DNA of 64,000 nt, taken from assembly GCA_002307375.1 (NCBI GenBank), contig NTJI01000001.1, forward strand, positions 1,550,001 to 1,614,000, written 5' to 3'. The position numbers and the translations under genes are program-made. Positions 18,039 to 29,889 of this stretch are shown here, piece by piece (position 1 is the stretch's first letter; the number at the start of each line of letters is the position of its first letter). Source of the stretch: Lysobacteraceae bacterium NML93-0399. GTDB taxonomy: Bacteria > Pseudomonadota > Gammaproteobacteria > Xanthomonadales > Xanthomonadaceae. Under the pieces are notes generated by a model. The model had not been told where the DNA came from. It saw only the letters and a program-made list of their open reading frames with translations, and ran no database searches.

Positions 18039-19094
18039 TCAGTTCGCCGTCGGCGCAAAGCCGATCGTGCGCCGCGTCGTGACCGGCGCGGCAACCGGTT
18101 CGAAACGCCAGCGGCGCACCGCCGCCAACGCTTCGCGGTCGAAGATGCGCGGCGGATCGGCGCGCACGACACGGGCATTGGTGACCGCCCCGTCGATGCC
18201 GACGGTGAACTCGACCATCACCTCGCCGCTGGTGCCGGCGCGCAGGGCATCGGAGGGATAACGCGGCGCCGGCGTACTCAGCGGACGCAGTTCGGCGGCC
18301 GCTGCCGGGGCCGGCCTCGCCGCCGGTGCAGGCGCGGGCGCCGGTTCGCGCGGCGCGGCCTGACGCGCCGCCTGCTGGCGCGCTGCCTCTTCGCGCGCCG
18401 CGGCCTGACGCGCGGCTTCCTCGCGTGCGGCCTGCTCGGTGGCGGCCTGCTGCTGCGCCAGCTGCTGCGCGGCGGCCGCCTGCTGGGCCTGTTGCTGCTG
18501 GGCACGTTCGCGCTCGAGCTGCTGCGTGCGTTGCGCCTCCTGCTCGGCGGTGAGCTTCTGCTGCTCGGCCTTTTCCGCGGCCTGGGTTTCGGCCGCGGCG
18601 ATGCTCTCGCGCAGGCGCTCGAGCGCCGGATGGCCGTCCTCGGCACGTTCGAGCAGGCCGTGCAGTCGACGTGCCTCGGCGAAGTCGCCACGGTCGCGGC
18701 TCTGCTCGACGGCGATGACGATCATCGGCAACAGGTCGACCAGCGCACTGGACGCGGCAGCGTCCCCGGCCTGCTTGTCGCGCAGCGCAAGGTAGTACTC
18801 CATCGCGTTGTCGCCGGCCGGCGCATAGAGCCGGCTTTCCTGATACGCCGACGAAGCGGCACTGCGCAGTTCGTCGACCGACAGGCCGCCGACCGCGGCA
18901 TCGGCGGCCTGCTGTCGCTCGGCCGCCTGCTGCGTCGCCTGGGCGGTCACCGCCCCGGGCGCAGCTGCCGGCGCGACCTCCGCCTCACCGTCGTCCCCTC
19001 GCCCGCAGGCCACCAGCATGCAGGCCAATGCCAGGGCAGCAGCCAGCCGCCCGCCTGACGCGCGACCGGCCGTCGGAATCTTCGAGACCATCAT
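18039..19094 (-). CDS. Lipoprotein with Gln/Ala/Glu-rich coiled coil and TonB C-terminal domain
   Basis: About 351 residues: lipobox Leu-Val-Ala-Cys near residue 27, a helical region, then a long Ala/Gln/Glu/Arg-rich coiled coil (about 150-245), a Pro/Ala spacer, and a C-terminal TonB-type domain (Pro-Arg-Tyr-Pro-Ser-Asp-Ala-Leu-Arg-Ala-Gly-x-x-Gly-Glu-Val-Met-Val-Glu-Phe-Thr-Val). A TolA-like layout anchored by a lipid instead of a transmembrane helix is unusual for a TonB protein. It may link envelope layers rather than transmit proton-motive force. GGGGA precedes the double ATG at 19094/19091, so the longer open frame is not used. No exbB/exbD is adjacent. Confidence 0.75.
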   Translation of the reverse strand: MMVSKIPTAGRASGGRLAAALALACMLVACGRGDDGEAEVAPAAAPGAVTAQATQQAAERQQAADAAVGGLSVDELRSAASSAYQESRLYAPAGDNAMEYYLALRDKQAGDAAASSALVDLLPMIVIAVEQSRDRGDFAEARRLHGLLERAEDGHPALERLRESIAAAETQAAEKAEQQKLTAEQEAQRTQQLERERAQQQQAQQAAAAQQLAQQQAATEQAAREEAARQAAAREEAARQQAARQAAPREPAPAPAPAARPAPAAAAELRPLSTPAPRYPSDALRAGTSGEVMVEFTVGIDGAVTNARVVRADPPRIFDREALAAVRRWRFEPVAAPVTTRRTIGFAPTAN

Positions 19095-19258
19095 CTTTCC
19101 CCAAGGATGCATGTCCGCAAGAGTGCGTAGGACGCGGCAGCGGCGCGAATTTGTCAATCCTCGCTGTGTGCCCGGCGGCGCAGGCTGTCGACGCGATCAC
19201 GAAAGCTGACGCCCTGTTCGCTGTCGATCACCGCATTTTCAGCGCCTGTGCCCGTGTA

Positions 19259-20593
19259 TCACTTGCCGATGCAGAAGCTCGAGAAGATGTGCCCGAGCAG
19301 GTCGTCAGGCAGGATCGCGCCGGTGATCGCGCCGATCGCATCGTGCGCGATGCGCAGTGACTCGGCGGCCAGTTCCAGATGCTGCGCGGCCAGAGTGCCA
19401 CGCGCCGCGTCGACGGCATCGGCAGCGTCGCGCAGGGCATCGACGTGACGCTGTCGCGCGGTGAACGCGCCCTCGCCTGCGAGCGTGTCGCCGCCGAGTC
19501 GTGCCTGCAGCGCGTCACGCAATGCGTCCAGGCCGAAGCCCGTGCGCGCCGAGACCTGCAGCGCATCTCCGGCCCGTGCGGGTGCGTCCTGCAGATCGGC
19601 CTTGTTGTGGACGACGATGCGATCGGCGACGCCGGTGATCGCGTCCTCGACCTGTGCCCAGCCGGTCGCGGCGTCGCGCCCGTCGAGCACGACGAGCGCG
19701 AGGTCGGCGCGCTGCAGCTCGGCGCGCGCGCGGCGCATGCCCTCGCGCTCGATCGCATCGCCTTCGCTGCGCAGGCCCGCGGTGTCGACCAGGGTCAGTT
19801 CGACGCCGCCGATGCGCAGCGTTTCGTGCAGCAGGTCGCGCGTGGTGCCGGCGATGTCGGTGACGATGGCGCGCTCCACGCCGGCCAGCGCGTTGAGCAG
19901 CGAACTCTTGCCCGCGTTCGGCGGACCGACGATGACCGCGTGCAGGCCGTCGCGCAGGCGTCGGCCCTGCTCGGCCTCGACCAGCAGTTGCGCAAGCGTG
20001 TCGGCCAGTGCATCGATGCGACGTGCGACCTCGTCGCCGCCGAGCGTGTCGATGGGCTCGTCGGAGAAATCGATCATCGCCTCGACGAAGATGCGCAGGT
20101 GCAGCAGTTCGGCCGCGAGTGCCTCGCAGCGTTCGGAGAACACACCGTCGAGCGCTCGGCGCGCGGCACGTGCGGCGCGCTCGTCGCCGGCGGCGATCAG
20201 ATCGGCGACCGCTTCGGCCTGGGCCAGATCGAGCCGGCCGTTGAGGAAGGCGCGCTCGCTGAACTCGCCGGGTCGCGCGAGCCGCGCGCCGAGCGTGCGG
20301 CAGCGGGCGAGCAGCTGCTGCAGCACGACGGGGCTGCCGTGCGCCTGCAGCTCCACCACGTCTTCGCCGGTGTAGCTGGCCGGCCCCGGAAACGCGAGTG
20401 CAAGACCGTCGTCGAGCACGGCGCCATCACCATCGCGGAAACGCACGTGGTGGGCGTGGCGCGCGCGCAACTCACGTGCGCAGATCGCCTGTGCGATCGA
20501 CAGCGCCGCCGGCCCCGACAACCGCACGATGCCGACGCCGCCGGCACCGGGCGCTGTAGCGATTGCGGCGATGGTGTCGCTGGATTGGGACAT
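19259..20593 (-). CDS. mnmE: tRNA modification GTPase MnmE (TrmE)
   Basis: A 444-residue protein with the N-terminal tetrahydrofolate-binding domain ([11 protein letters not shown]), a helical domain and an inserted G domain: P-loop Gly-Pro-Pro-Asn-Ala-Gly-Lys-Ser-Ser (about 220-228), Thr-Thr-Arg-Asp, Asp-Thr-Ala-Gly-Leu and Asn-Lys-Ala-Asp. It ends in Phe-Cys-Ile-Gly-Lys, the conserved C-terminus with its functional Cys. With MnmG it installs the carboxymethylaminomethyl group on wobble U34. ATG at 20593 has a GAGGAGG ribosome-binding site. It follows yidC in the leftward-transcribed origin block. Confidence 0.97.
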   Translation of the reverse strand: MSQSSDTIAAIATAPGAGGVGIVRLSGPAALSIAQAICARELRARHAHHVRFRDGDGAVLDDGLALAFPGPASYTGEDVVELQAHGSPVVLQQLLARCRTLGARLARPGEFSERAFLNGRLDLAQAEAVADLIAAGDERAARAARRALDGVFSERCEALAAELLHLRIFVEAMIDFSDEPIDTLGGDEVARRIDALADTLAQLLVEAEQGRRLRDGLHAVIVGPPNAGKSSLLNALAGVERAIVTDIAGTTRDLLHETLRIGGVELTLVDTAGLRSEGDAIEREGMRRARAELQRADLALVVLDGRDAATGWAQVEDAITGVADRIVVHNKADLQDAPARAGDALQVSARTGFGLDALRDALQARLGGDTLAGEGAFTARQRHVDALRDAADAVDAARGTLAAQHLELAAESLRIAHDAIGAITGAILPDDLLGHIFSSFCIGK

Positions 20594-20660
20594 CTCGAAC
20601 CTCCTCAACGCACGAGCCCGCCATGCGGCGGGCTCGTGGCACATCGATGCGATGCGGCGA

Positions 20661-22376
20661 TCAGGCCTTCGACGGCGCCACCGGCGCTTCGCTGTAGCGC
20701 TTGATCATCCACCACTGCTGCAGCAGGCCCAGGCCACCGTTGGTGACCCAGTACAGCACCAGACCCGACGGGAAGAAAATCATGATCGCGCCGAACACCA
20801 GCGGCATGAACTGCATGATCTTCTGCTGCATCGGATCCATGCCGACCATCGGGGTCAGCTTCTGCGTCGCCCACATGATCGCGATGTTGAGCACCGGCAG
20901 GATGAAGTAGGGGTCGCGCGCGGTCAGATCCTGGATCCACAGCATCCACGGCGCGTGGCGCAGTTCCACCGATTCCAGCAGCACCCAGTACAGCGCGAAG
21001 AAGACCGGCATCTGCAGCAGCACCGGGAGACACCCGCCGATCGGGTTGATCTTCTCCTTCTTGTAGAGCTCCATCATCGCCATCTGGAACTTCTGCTTGT
21101 CGTCGCCGTAGCGCTCCTTGAGCTGGGCGATGCGCGGCTGGAACTTGCGCATCTTGGCCATCGACTTGTACTGGGCGACCGACAGCGGATACAGCGCCAG
21201 CTTCACCAGCAGCACCAGGCCGATGATCGACCAGCCCCAGTTGCCGAGCAGGCCGTGCAGCTTGGCGAGGATCCAGAACAGGCCCTCGCCGAGCATGGCG
21301 AAGATCGAGAAGCGGCTGTAGTCGACGACGCGGTCGAGACCGCGCACGCCCTGGGCCTGGATCAGGTCGACCTGCTTGGGGCCGACCCACAGGCGCGCGG
21401 TGGTCGAAGCCTGCTGACCGGCCTGCACGGCGACGGGCGCGCCGAACTCGCGGATCAGATAACGCGGCGCACCGGTGCTGCGGTCGACCTGCATCGAGAT
21501 CGTGCCGGCATCGTCCGGACGCGGCACCCAGGCACTGAAGAAGTGGTGCTGGACCATCGCGATCCAGACCTGGCTGTCCTTGGCATTGAGCGGGCCGTCG
21601 CTTTCGAAATCGGCCAGCTGGCGGCGGCCGTAGCCGATGTCGCTGCCGAACCAGGTCGCACCGGTCAGGCTGTAGGACTCGGGATTGGTCATGCCGCGCT
21701 TGACTGCCGGCGCGGTGCGGATCAGCTGGCGGTAGGGAAAGCCCTGCCAGGGCGCGGCGCCCGCGTTGACGATCTCGTCGCGAACCTCGATGGCGTAGTC
21801 GCCACGGCTGAGGATGAAATGACGACGGATGGTGACGCCATCAGCGCCGGTCCATACGAAAGGCACATCGAGCGTGGTTTCGCCCTCGCCGAGCACGGCG
21901 GTGGACGCTGAACCCTCGGGCACGAACTGGCCCTCGTGGGTGGGGGCCGGGTTGCTGCTGCTGACCCAGCCGCTCTGGGCGGCGTAGTAGTGCAGCGGAT
22001 CGGTGTCGAACATGCGCACCGGTGGCGCGCCCTCGTCACGCGTCTGCGGGTAGCCGAGCAGATCGGCCTGGACGACATTGCCACCATCGAGCACCACCCG
22101 CAGCACGTCCGTCTGCACGACCACCTGACGCGCGGTCGGCGCGGCGCTGCTCGCTACGGGCGTCGTACCCGGTGCCGGGGGCACGGGCGCCGCATCGGTG
22201 GGCGCGGTCGGTATCGCAGCGCTGCCGGGCTCGGCGCCGGGAACGGTCACCGACGGCGCCTGCGCGGCGCTGGTCTGCGGCTGCGGGGCGGCGGTCTGTT
22301 CCTTGCCCCACTCCATCCACAGCAGTACCGCCACCATCAGCCAGGCGAGGACGAGGAAAGTACGGATCTGGTTCAT
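20661..22376 (-). CDS. yidC: Membrane protein insertase YidC
   Basis: A 571-residue YidC/Oxa1 protein of the Gram-negative type: N-terminal transmembrane helix (about 5-22), a large periplasmic domain preceded by a Pro/Ala/Thr linker, and the conserved insertase core from about residue 355 (Trp-Gly-Trp-Ser-Ile-Ile, Lys-Tyr-Gly-Asp-Asp-Lys-like cytoplasmic loop, [17 protein letters not shown]). It inserts and folds inner-membrane proteins with or without SecYEG. It starts 13 bp after rnpA. The yidD gene often found between rnpA and yidC is not present here. Confidence 0.97.
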   Translation of the reverse strand: MNQIRTFLVLAWLMVAVLLWMEWGKEQTAAPQPQTSAAQAPSVTVPGAEPGSAAIPTAPTDAAPVPPAPGTTPVASSAAPTARQVVVQTDVLRVVLDGGNVVQADLLGYPQTRDEGAPPVRMFDTDPLHYYAAQSGWVSSSNPAPTHEGQFVPEGSASTAVLGEGETTLDVPFVWTGADGVTIRRHFILSRGDYAIEVRDEIVNAGAAPWQGFPYRQLIRTAPAVKRGMTNPESYSLTGATWFGSDIGYGRRQLADFESDGPLNAKDSQVWIAMVQHHFFSAWVPRPDDAGTISMQVDRSTGAPRYLIREFGAPVAVQAGQQASTTARLWVGPKQVDLIQAQGVRGLDRVVDYSRFSIFAMLGEGLFWILAKLHGLLGNWGWSIIGLVLLVKLALYPLSVAQYKSMAKMRKFQPRIAQLKERYGDDKQKFQMAMMELYKKEKINPIGGCLPVLLQMPVFFALYWVLLESVELRHAPWMLWIQDLTARDPYFILPVLNIAIMWATQKLTPMVGMDPMQQKIMQFMPLVFGAIMIFFPSGLVLYWVTNGGLGLLQQWWMIKRYSEAPVAPSKA

Positions 22377-22389
22377 CAGGCAGGCAGGC

Positions 22390-22806
22390 TCATGCGCCGG
22401 TCGATGCCGGCGTGGATGGAATCGGGGAGGCGGGCATTGTGCCGGCCGTCGGTGACAGCGGCAACGCGCGGGCGCGCTTGAGCACACCGAGAAACGCGGC
22501 GCGCAGCGCGGCATTGTCGGCCTGTGCGGCAGCCGGACGGGCCACGACGACATAACTGCCCGGCCGCAGCTGCGGCTGCAGCAGACGGAAGGCATCGCGC
22601 AGGGTGCGTTTGATGCGATTGCGTCCGACGGCGCGCTTGTCGACCTTGCGCGACACGGCCAGGCCCAACCGTGGTGGGCCTTCCTCGGACAACAGATGCA
22701 CCGCCAGCATGGGCGACGCGGTACGCGTCGCACTGGCGAAGATACGGTCGAAATCCGCGCGCGCGCGCACACGCACGTGCCGCGGATAGCGGACACCGGC
22801 GGTCAT
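22390..22806 (-). CDS. rnpA: Ribonuclease P protein component
   Basis: A 138-residue basic protein with the RnpA core: Phe-Asp-Arg-Ile-Phe near residue 20, Arg-Leu-Gly-Leu-Ala-Val-Ser-Arg-Lys, and the RNR signature Val-Gly-Arg-Asn-Arg-Ile-Lys-Arg-x-Leu-Arg-Asp-Ala-Phe-Arg. It binds the RNase P RNA and helps process tRNA 5' ends. It lies between rpmH and yidC in the conserved order. The C-terminal 20 residues are a Pro/Ser/Thr-rich extension. Confidence 0.96.
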   Translation of the reverse strand: MTAGVRYPRHVRVRARADFDRIFASATRTASPMLAVHLLSEEGPPRLGLAVSRKVDKRAVGRNRIKRTLRDAFRLLQPQLRPGSYVVVARPAAAQADNAALRAAFLGVLKRARALPLSPTAGTMPASPIPSTPASTGA

Positions 22807-22867
22807 GAAAGCGGCTCTGCGGAACGGGCGGCGAGCGCGGGAACGCGACTCACCGACCCGACGGGTT

Positions 22868-23008
22868 TCAGGCCGAGAGGACCTTGCGGCCCTTGGCGCG
22901 GCGACGGGCGAGAATCTTGCGACCGTCGGCGGTCGCCATGCGCGCACGGAAACCGTGGTCGCGCTTGCGCTTGAGGTTGCTGGGCTGGTAGGTGCGCTTG
23001 GTAGCCAT
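22868..23008 (-). CDS. rpmH: 50S ribosomal protein L34
   Basis: A 46-residue, strongly basic protein starting [16 protein letters not shown] and ending Gly-Arg-Lys-Val-Leu-Ser-Ala. This is the standard L34 sequence and length. It is the first gene of the leftward rpmH-rnpA-yidC-mnmE block beside dnaA. Confidence 0.98.
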   Translation of the reverse strand: MATKRTYQPSNLKRKRDHGFRARMATADGRKILARRRAKGRKVLSA

Positions 23009-23214
23009 GATCGAGCCCTTCGGGCAACGTTCGAATAAGGAACCGGAAATTCTAGCGGTGCACCGGGCGACCGGTCAAGCCGGTGTGAGGGTGATGCCGC
23101 GTGCAAGCGGCGGAACAGGGCCGCCGCGGGTGCGCATGATAGTCTGCCTGCCCTTCTCCCGGCGACCGGACCGCGCACCTGCGTGGCGGCGCCCGCTTTG
23201 TCGAATTCCGCCGC

Positions 23215-24552
23215 ATGATGGATGCCTGGCCCCGCTGCCTTCAACGCCTCGAAGCCGAGTTTCCGGCCGAGGATGTCCACACCTGGCTCAAGCCGCTTCA
23301 GGCCCAGGCCGACGATCGTTCCACCGTGCTGTATGCGCCCAATGCCTTCGTCCGCGACGAAGTGCAGGCGCGCTACATGCCGCGCATCCGCGAGCTGCTC
23401 GAGCATTTCGCCGGCATCGAGGACGTGAGCCTGCAGGTCGGTTCCATGCCGCGTGCGCCCGCGCCGCCGGTGGCCAGCGCTGCGGCGACCGAGACGCGCG
23501 CCGTGCCGGCCGCGCCGATCGAGGCGTTCGCCGGCAACATGGACAGCCACTACACCTTCGACAACTTCGTCGAGGGCCGCAGCAACCAGATGGGTCGCGC
23601 CGCGGCCTGGCAGGCTGCGCTCAAGCCGGGCGACCGGGCCCACAACCCGCTGCTGCTCTACGGCGGCACGGGCCTGGGCAAGACCCATCTGATGTTCGCG
23701 GCCGGCAATGCCATGCGCCAGGCCAATCCACGTGCGCGCATCCTGTATCTGCGTTCGGAAGAGTTCTACAGCGCCTTCTTCCGCTCGATCCAGGAGAAGA
23801 CCTCGGACCAGTTCAAGCGCCAGTTCCGCCAGATCGATGCGCTGCTGATCGACGACATCCAGTTCTTCGCCGGCAAGGACCGCACCCAGGAAGAGTTCTT
23901 CCACACCTTCAATACGCTGTTCGACAGCAAGCAGCAGATCATCATGACCTGCGACCGCTATCCGCGTGAGGTGGACGGCCTGGAGCCGCGGCTCAAGTCC
24001 CGCCTGGCCTGGGGCCTGTCGGTGGCGATCGACCCGCCGGATTTCGAGACCCGCGCGGCGATCGTGCTGGCCAAGGCGCACGAGCGCGGCACCCAGGTGC
24101 CCGACGACGTGGCCTTCCTGCTGGCCAAGAAGATGCATTCGAACGTGCGCGACCTCGAGGGCGCGCTCAACACACTGGCCGCGCGCGCCAACTTCATGGG
24201 CCGCCCGATCACCGTCGAGTTCGCCCAGGAAACGCTGCGCGACCTGCTGCGCGCCCAGCAGCAGGCGATCAGCATCGCCAACATCCAGAAGGTCGTGGCC
24301 GACTACTACGGCCTGCAGATCAAGGACCTGCTCTCCAAGCGCCGTACGCGCTCGCTGGCGCGTCCCCGGCAGGTCGCCATGGCGCTGTCGAAGGAGTTGA
24401 CCGAACACAGCCTGCCGGAGATCGGCGATGCCTTTGCCGGGCGCGACCATACCACCGTCCTGCATGCCTGCCGCCAGATCCGCACGCTGATCGAAAGCGA
24501 CGGCAAACTGCGGGAGGACTGGGACAAGCTGATCCGCAAACTGAGCGAGTAA
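23215..24552 (+). CDS. dnaA: Chromosomal replication initiator protein DnaA
   Basis: A 445-residue DnaA. Domain I is at 1-80 (Trp-Pro-Arg-Cys-Leu...Phe-x-x-Trp-Leu), followed by an Ala/Pro linker. AAA+ domain III carries Walker A Gly-Gly-Thr-Gly-Leu-Gly-Lys-Thr (150-157) and Walker B Leu-Leu-Ile-Asp-Asp-Ile-Gln-Phe-Phe. Domain IV has the DNA-binding signature [10 protein letters not shown] (about 411-420). It unwinds the origin when bound to ATP. Either of two adjacent ATG codons (23215, 23218) may be used. The origin sequence follows directly. Confidence 0.98.
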   Translation: MMDAWPRCLQRLEAEFPAEDVHTWLKPLQAQADDRSTVLYAPNAFVRDEVQARYMPRIRELLEHFAGIEDVSLQVGSMPRAPAPPVASAAATETRAVPAAPIEAFAGNMDSHYTFDNFVEGRSNQMGRAAAWQAALKPGDRAHNPLLLYGGTGLGKTHLMFAAGNAMRQANPRARILYLRSEEFYSAFFRSIQEKTSDQFKRQFRQIDALLIDDIQFFAGKDRTQEEFFHTFNTLFDSKQQIIMTCDRYPREVDGLEPRLKSRLAWGLSVAIDPPDFETRAAIVLAKAHERGTQVPDDVAFLLAKKMHSNVRDLEGALNTLAARANFMGRPITVEFAQETLRDLLRAQQQAISIANIQKVVADYYGLQIKDLLSKRRTRSLARPRQVAMALSKELTEHSLPEIGDAFAGRDHTTVLHACRQIRTLIESDGKLREDWDKLIRKLSE

Positions 24553-24806
24553 GCTGTGCGCGCCGGGGGTTTGCACAACGCTTGGAGCAGTGGTGGAGAG
24601 CCTGTGGACAGATTCGGGGCCTCAAAGTTGTCCACAACTTGATCCACCTACCCGCACCCGACTATCCACCGGGTTTGAGGCATCGAAAACACCATTGGAT
24701 TCAGTGACTTGCAGTAGATATCACCCGATTCTGGCGACACCCAGCTCCACCTTCTTTAGATTTATATCCTTTTTATAAAAGCACGGGACAAGGGGATAAC
24801 ACCGAC
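24553..24806. other. Probable chromosomal replication origin (oriC) between dnaA and dnaN
   Basis: This 254-bp spacer contains sequences close to the DnaA box TTWTNCACA: GTTTGCACA (24569-24577), TGTGGACAG (24603-24611, reverse of CTGTCCACA), TTGTCCACA (24628-24636) and CTATCCACC (24662-24670). An AT-rich run at about 24751-24781 (TTCTTTAGATTTATATCC then TTTTTATAAAA) contrasts sharply with the GC-rich surroundings and fits a DNA-unwinding element. The flanking gene orientations diverge from here. Confidence 0.8.
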
Positions 24807-25907
24807 ATGCGTTTCAGTCTCCAACGCGAAACTCTGCTCAAGCCGCTCGCCCAGGTCGTCAATGTCGTCGAGCGCCGCCAGACCCTGCCCGTGCTGGCCA
24901 ACCTGCTGGTCCAGGTTCACGACGGGCAGCTGTCGCTGACCGGTACCGATCTGGAAGTCGAGATGGTCTCGCGCCGCGCCGTCGAGGACGCACAGGACGG
25001 CGAAACCACGATTCCGGCCCGCAAGCTGTTCGACATCGTTCGGGCACTGCCTGACGGCAGCAAGGTCGTGATTTCCCAGTCCGGCGAGAAGATCACCGTC
25101 CAGGCCGGCCGCAGCCGCTTTTCGCTGTCGAGCCTGCCGGCAGGCGATTTCCCCTCCGTCGACGAGGTCGAGGCCACCGACCGCATCGCGGTGCCGGAAG
25201 CCGCGCTCAAGGAACTGATCGAACGCACCGCGTTCGCGATGGCCCAGCAGGACGTGCGCTACTACCTTAACGGTCTGCTGTTCGACCTGGGCGATACGCG
25301 CCTGCGCTGCGTGGCGACCGACGGCCACCGCCTGGCGCTGTGCGAAACCACGCTCGAATCGCCGATCCAGACCAAGCGCCAGATCATCCTGCCGCGCAAG
25401 GGCGTGACCGAGCTGCAGCGCCTGCTCGAAGGTGGCGACAAGACGCTCGAACTCGAACTGGGCCGCAATCACCTGCGGGTCAAGCGGGACGATGTCACCT
25501 TCACCAGCAAGCTCATCGACGGCCGGTTCCCCGATTACGAGGCGGTTATTCCGATCGGCGCGGATCGCGAAGTCACGATCGACCGCGAGCTGCTGCGCGC
25601 AGCACTGCAGCGCGTGGCGATCCTGTCGAACGAGAAGTACCGCGGCGTGCGGCTGGAAGTCTCGCCCGGGACGGTGCGGATCAACGCCCACAATCCGGAG
25701 CAGGAAGAGGCCCACGAAGAGGTCGAAGCCGATACCAAGGTCGACGACCTGGCGGTGGGCTTCAACGTCAACTATCTGCTGGACGCGTTGACCGCACTGC
25801 GCGGCGAAAAGGTGATCCTCAAGCTGCGTGACGCGAACTCGTCGGCCCTGGTCCGTGAGTCCACCGACGAGCGCAGCCGCCATGTCGTCATGCCGCTGCG
25901 TCTCTGA
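24807..25907 (+). CDS. dnaN: DNA polymerase III beta subunit (sliding clamp)
   Basis: A 366-residue clamp protein, the usual length. It starts Met-Arg-Phe-Ser-Leu-Gln-Arg-Glu and carries the typical blocks Ala-Thr-Asp-Gly-His-Arg-Leu-Ala, Tyr-Arg-Gly-Val-Arg-Leu, Asn-Pro-Glu-Gln-Glu-Glu-Ala and the ending His-Val-Val-Met-Pro-Leu-Arg-Leu that contributes to the protein-binding cleft. The dimeric ring tethers polymerase III to DNA. Conserved position between oriC and recF. Confidence 0.98.
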   Translation: MRFSLQRETLLKPLAQVVNVVERRQTLPVLANLLVQVHDGQLSLTGTDLEVEMVSRRAVEDAQDGETTIPARKLFDIVRALPDGSKVVISQSGEKITVQAGRSRFSLSSLPAGDFPSVDEVEATDRIAVPEAALKELIERTAFAMAQQDVRYYLNGLLFDLGDTRLRCVATDGHRLALCETTLESPIQTKRQIILPRKGVTELQRLLEGGDKTLELELGRNHLRVKRDDVTFTSKLIDGRFPDYEAVIPIGADREVTIDRELLRAALQRVAILSNEKYRGVRLEVSPGTVRINAHNPEQEEAHEEVEADTKVDDLAVGFNVNYLLDALTALRGEKVILKLRDANSSALVRESTDERSRHVVMPLRL

Positions 25908-25943
25908 CGCCGGCCGTTAGACTGGGCGCACGTCGCCCACCCA

Positions 25944-25959
25944 TGTTTCACGTGGAACA
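25944..25959. promoter_or_regulatory. parS-like ParB binding site 1 (recF leader)
   Basis: TGTTTCACGTGGAACA differs from the perfect palindrome TGTTCCACGTGGAACA at one base and fits the bacterial parS consensus TGTTNCACGTGNAACA. It lies 36 bp after dnaN and just before recF. Confidence 0.88.
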
Positions 25960-26005
25960 CGACGCCCGGCCCCGCCGGGCGTTTTCCGTTGCAAGCCGCC
26001 TCAGG

Positions 26006-27112
26006 ATGCCTGTGCAGCTCACCCGTCTCGACCTTCACAACGTCCGCAATCTGCAGCCGACGCGGCTGCATCCAGACCCGGGCCTGAATCTGCTGCTGGG
26101 CGACAACGGCGCCGGCAAGACGAGCGTGCTCGAAGGACTGCATCTGATGGCCTATGGCCGCAGCTTTCGAGGCCGGGTGCGGGACGGTCTCGTGCAGCGG
26201 GGCCGCGACGCTCTGGAACTGTACGTGGAATGGCACGACGATCCCCGGCAATCTGACCGGATCCGGCGCGCCGGCCTCCGGCACACCGGGCAGGACTGGA
26301 CCGGCCGGCTGGATGGACTGGATGTCGCGCATCTGGGCGACCTGTGCGCCGCGCTGATGGTGGTGACCTTCGAGCCCGGGAGCCACGCGCTTGTGTCAGG
26401 CAGCAGCGACGTCCGTCGCCGGTTTCTCGATTGGGGTTTGTTCCACGTGGAACAGGACTTTCTCGTCCAGTGGCGGCGCTACGCGCGTGCCCTGCGACAA
26501 CGCAATGCTCTGCTGAAGTCGGGCGCAGTTGCTGCGCAACTTGATGCTTGGGACCAGGAGCTGGTCGAGGCAGCCGCGCCGCTCGATACCCGGCGCGAAG
26601 GCTATCTCCAGCGCCTTCAGCGGGAAGTGCAAGCCGTCGCGCAGGCCATTGCGCCCGCTCTCGGGGTGCCTGAGCTGGTTTTCATGCCCGGATGGCGCCG
26701 GCAGGATCTCTCTCTGGCCGACGCCCTGCTGGTGGCACGCGATCGGGACCGGGCGGCCGGCCACACCAGTGTCGGGCCCCATCGCGCCGACTGGCGGATC
26801 CGGTTCGAAGATCGGCCCGACCAGGCCTTGCTGTCGCGCGGCCAGGCGAAGCAGTCCGCGCTCTGTTGCCTGCTGGCGCAGGCACAGGACTGTGCGGCGC
26901 GCTTTGCAGGCCGTTGGCCGATCATCGCCCTGGACGATCTGGCCTCGGAGCTCGACCGCCATCACCAGCTGCAGGTCCTGGCGTACCTCCGGCAGGCGGG
27001 CGCGCAGGTCCTGATCACGGGCACTGAACGTCCGTCGTACTGGTCAGATACCGAACTGACAGGTGCAGCGGTGTTTCACGTGGAACATGGGCGTGTGATC
27101 CAGGCCGAATAA
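26006..27112 (+). CDS. recF: DNA replication and repair protein RecF
   Basis: A 368-residue SMC-like ATPase: Walker A Leu-Gly-Asp-Asn-Gly-Ala-Gly-Lys-Thr-Ser (about 31-40), Tyr-Gly-Arg-Ser-Phe-Arg-Gly, signature Leu-Ser-Arg-Gly-Gln-Ala-Lys-Gln, Walker B Ile-Ile-Ala-Leu-Asp-Asp-Leu-Ala-Ser-Glu-Leu-Asp. It acts with RecO and RecR to load RecA at gaps. ATG at 26006 gives the family N-terminus; an in-frame ATG at 25943 would add 21 residues encoded partly by parS site 1. Two parS-like palindromes sit inside the gene, both read as Phe-His-Val-Glu. Confidence 0.95.
   Translation: MPVQLTRLDLHNVRNLQPTRLHPDPGLNLLLGDNGAGKTSVLEGLHLMAYGRSFRGRVRDGLVQRGRDALELYVEWHDDPRQSDRIRRAGLRHTGQDWTGRLDGLDVAHLGDLCAALMVVTFEPGSHALVSGSSDVRRRFLDWGLFHVEQDFLVQWRRYARALRQRNALLKSGAVAAQLDAWDQELVEAAAPLDTRREGYLQRLQREVQAVAQAIAPALGVPELVFMPGWRRQDLSLADALLVARDRDRAAGHTSVGPHRADWRIRFEDRPDQALLSRGQAKQSALCCLLAQAQDCAARFAGRWPIIALDDLASELDRHHQLQVLAYLRQAGAQVLITGTERPSYWSDTELTGAAVFHVEHGRVIQAE
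26439..26454. promoter_or_regulatory. parS-like ParB binding site 2 (inside recF)
   Basis: TGTTCCACGTGGAACA is a perfect 16-bp palindrome matching the parS consensus. It is read as Leu-Phe-His-Val-Glu-Gln within RecF. Confidence 0.93.
27072..27087. promoter_or_regulatory. parS-like ParB binding site 3 (3' end of recF)
   Basis: TGTTTCACGTGGAACA, identical to site 1, lies in the last codons of recF, where it encodes Val-Phe-His-Val-Glu-His. Confidence 0.88.
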
Positions 27113-27137
27113 GCCGATCCATCTTTCTGGACGACCA

Positions 27138-27153
27138 CGTTCCACGTGGAACA
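27138..27153. promoter_or_regulatory. parS-like ParB binding site 4 (recF-gyrB spacer)
   Basis: CGTTCCACGTGGAACA differs from the perfect palindrome only at its first base. It lies 26 bp after the recF stop and 66 bp from site 3. Confidence 0.88.
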
Positions 27154-27311
27154 CTGTCGGCGCCCGCGCCTACAAGGAACATCGTCGTGCGGCAGTGGGG
27201 TTCAGGGCCGGGCCCGAGCCGGCGGCCCGCGGATGCTATGATCCGTCAACACCTTAACGCCCGATCCAGTGCCCGGCTGCCTGCCGGTAACGCGCTGGGG
27301 GCTGCAGCTGA

Positions 27312-29783
<2,472 letters not shown>

Positions 29784-29889
29784 CCGGACGTGTCCGCGCC
29801 CGACCGCCGCGCCCGACCGCGGCGGTTGACGGCGCGTTAATCCGCGCCGCACTAAAACAAAGCGTCCTGCACAGGGGAGTCCTACGCCC

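Noticed and set aside
22377..22389. Search for yidD between rnpA and yidC
   Set aside because: Only 13 bp separate the two genes, so yidD is absent at this place.
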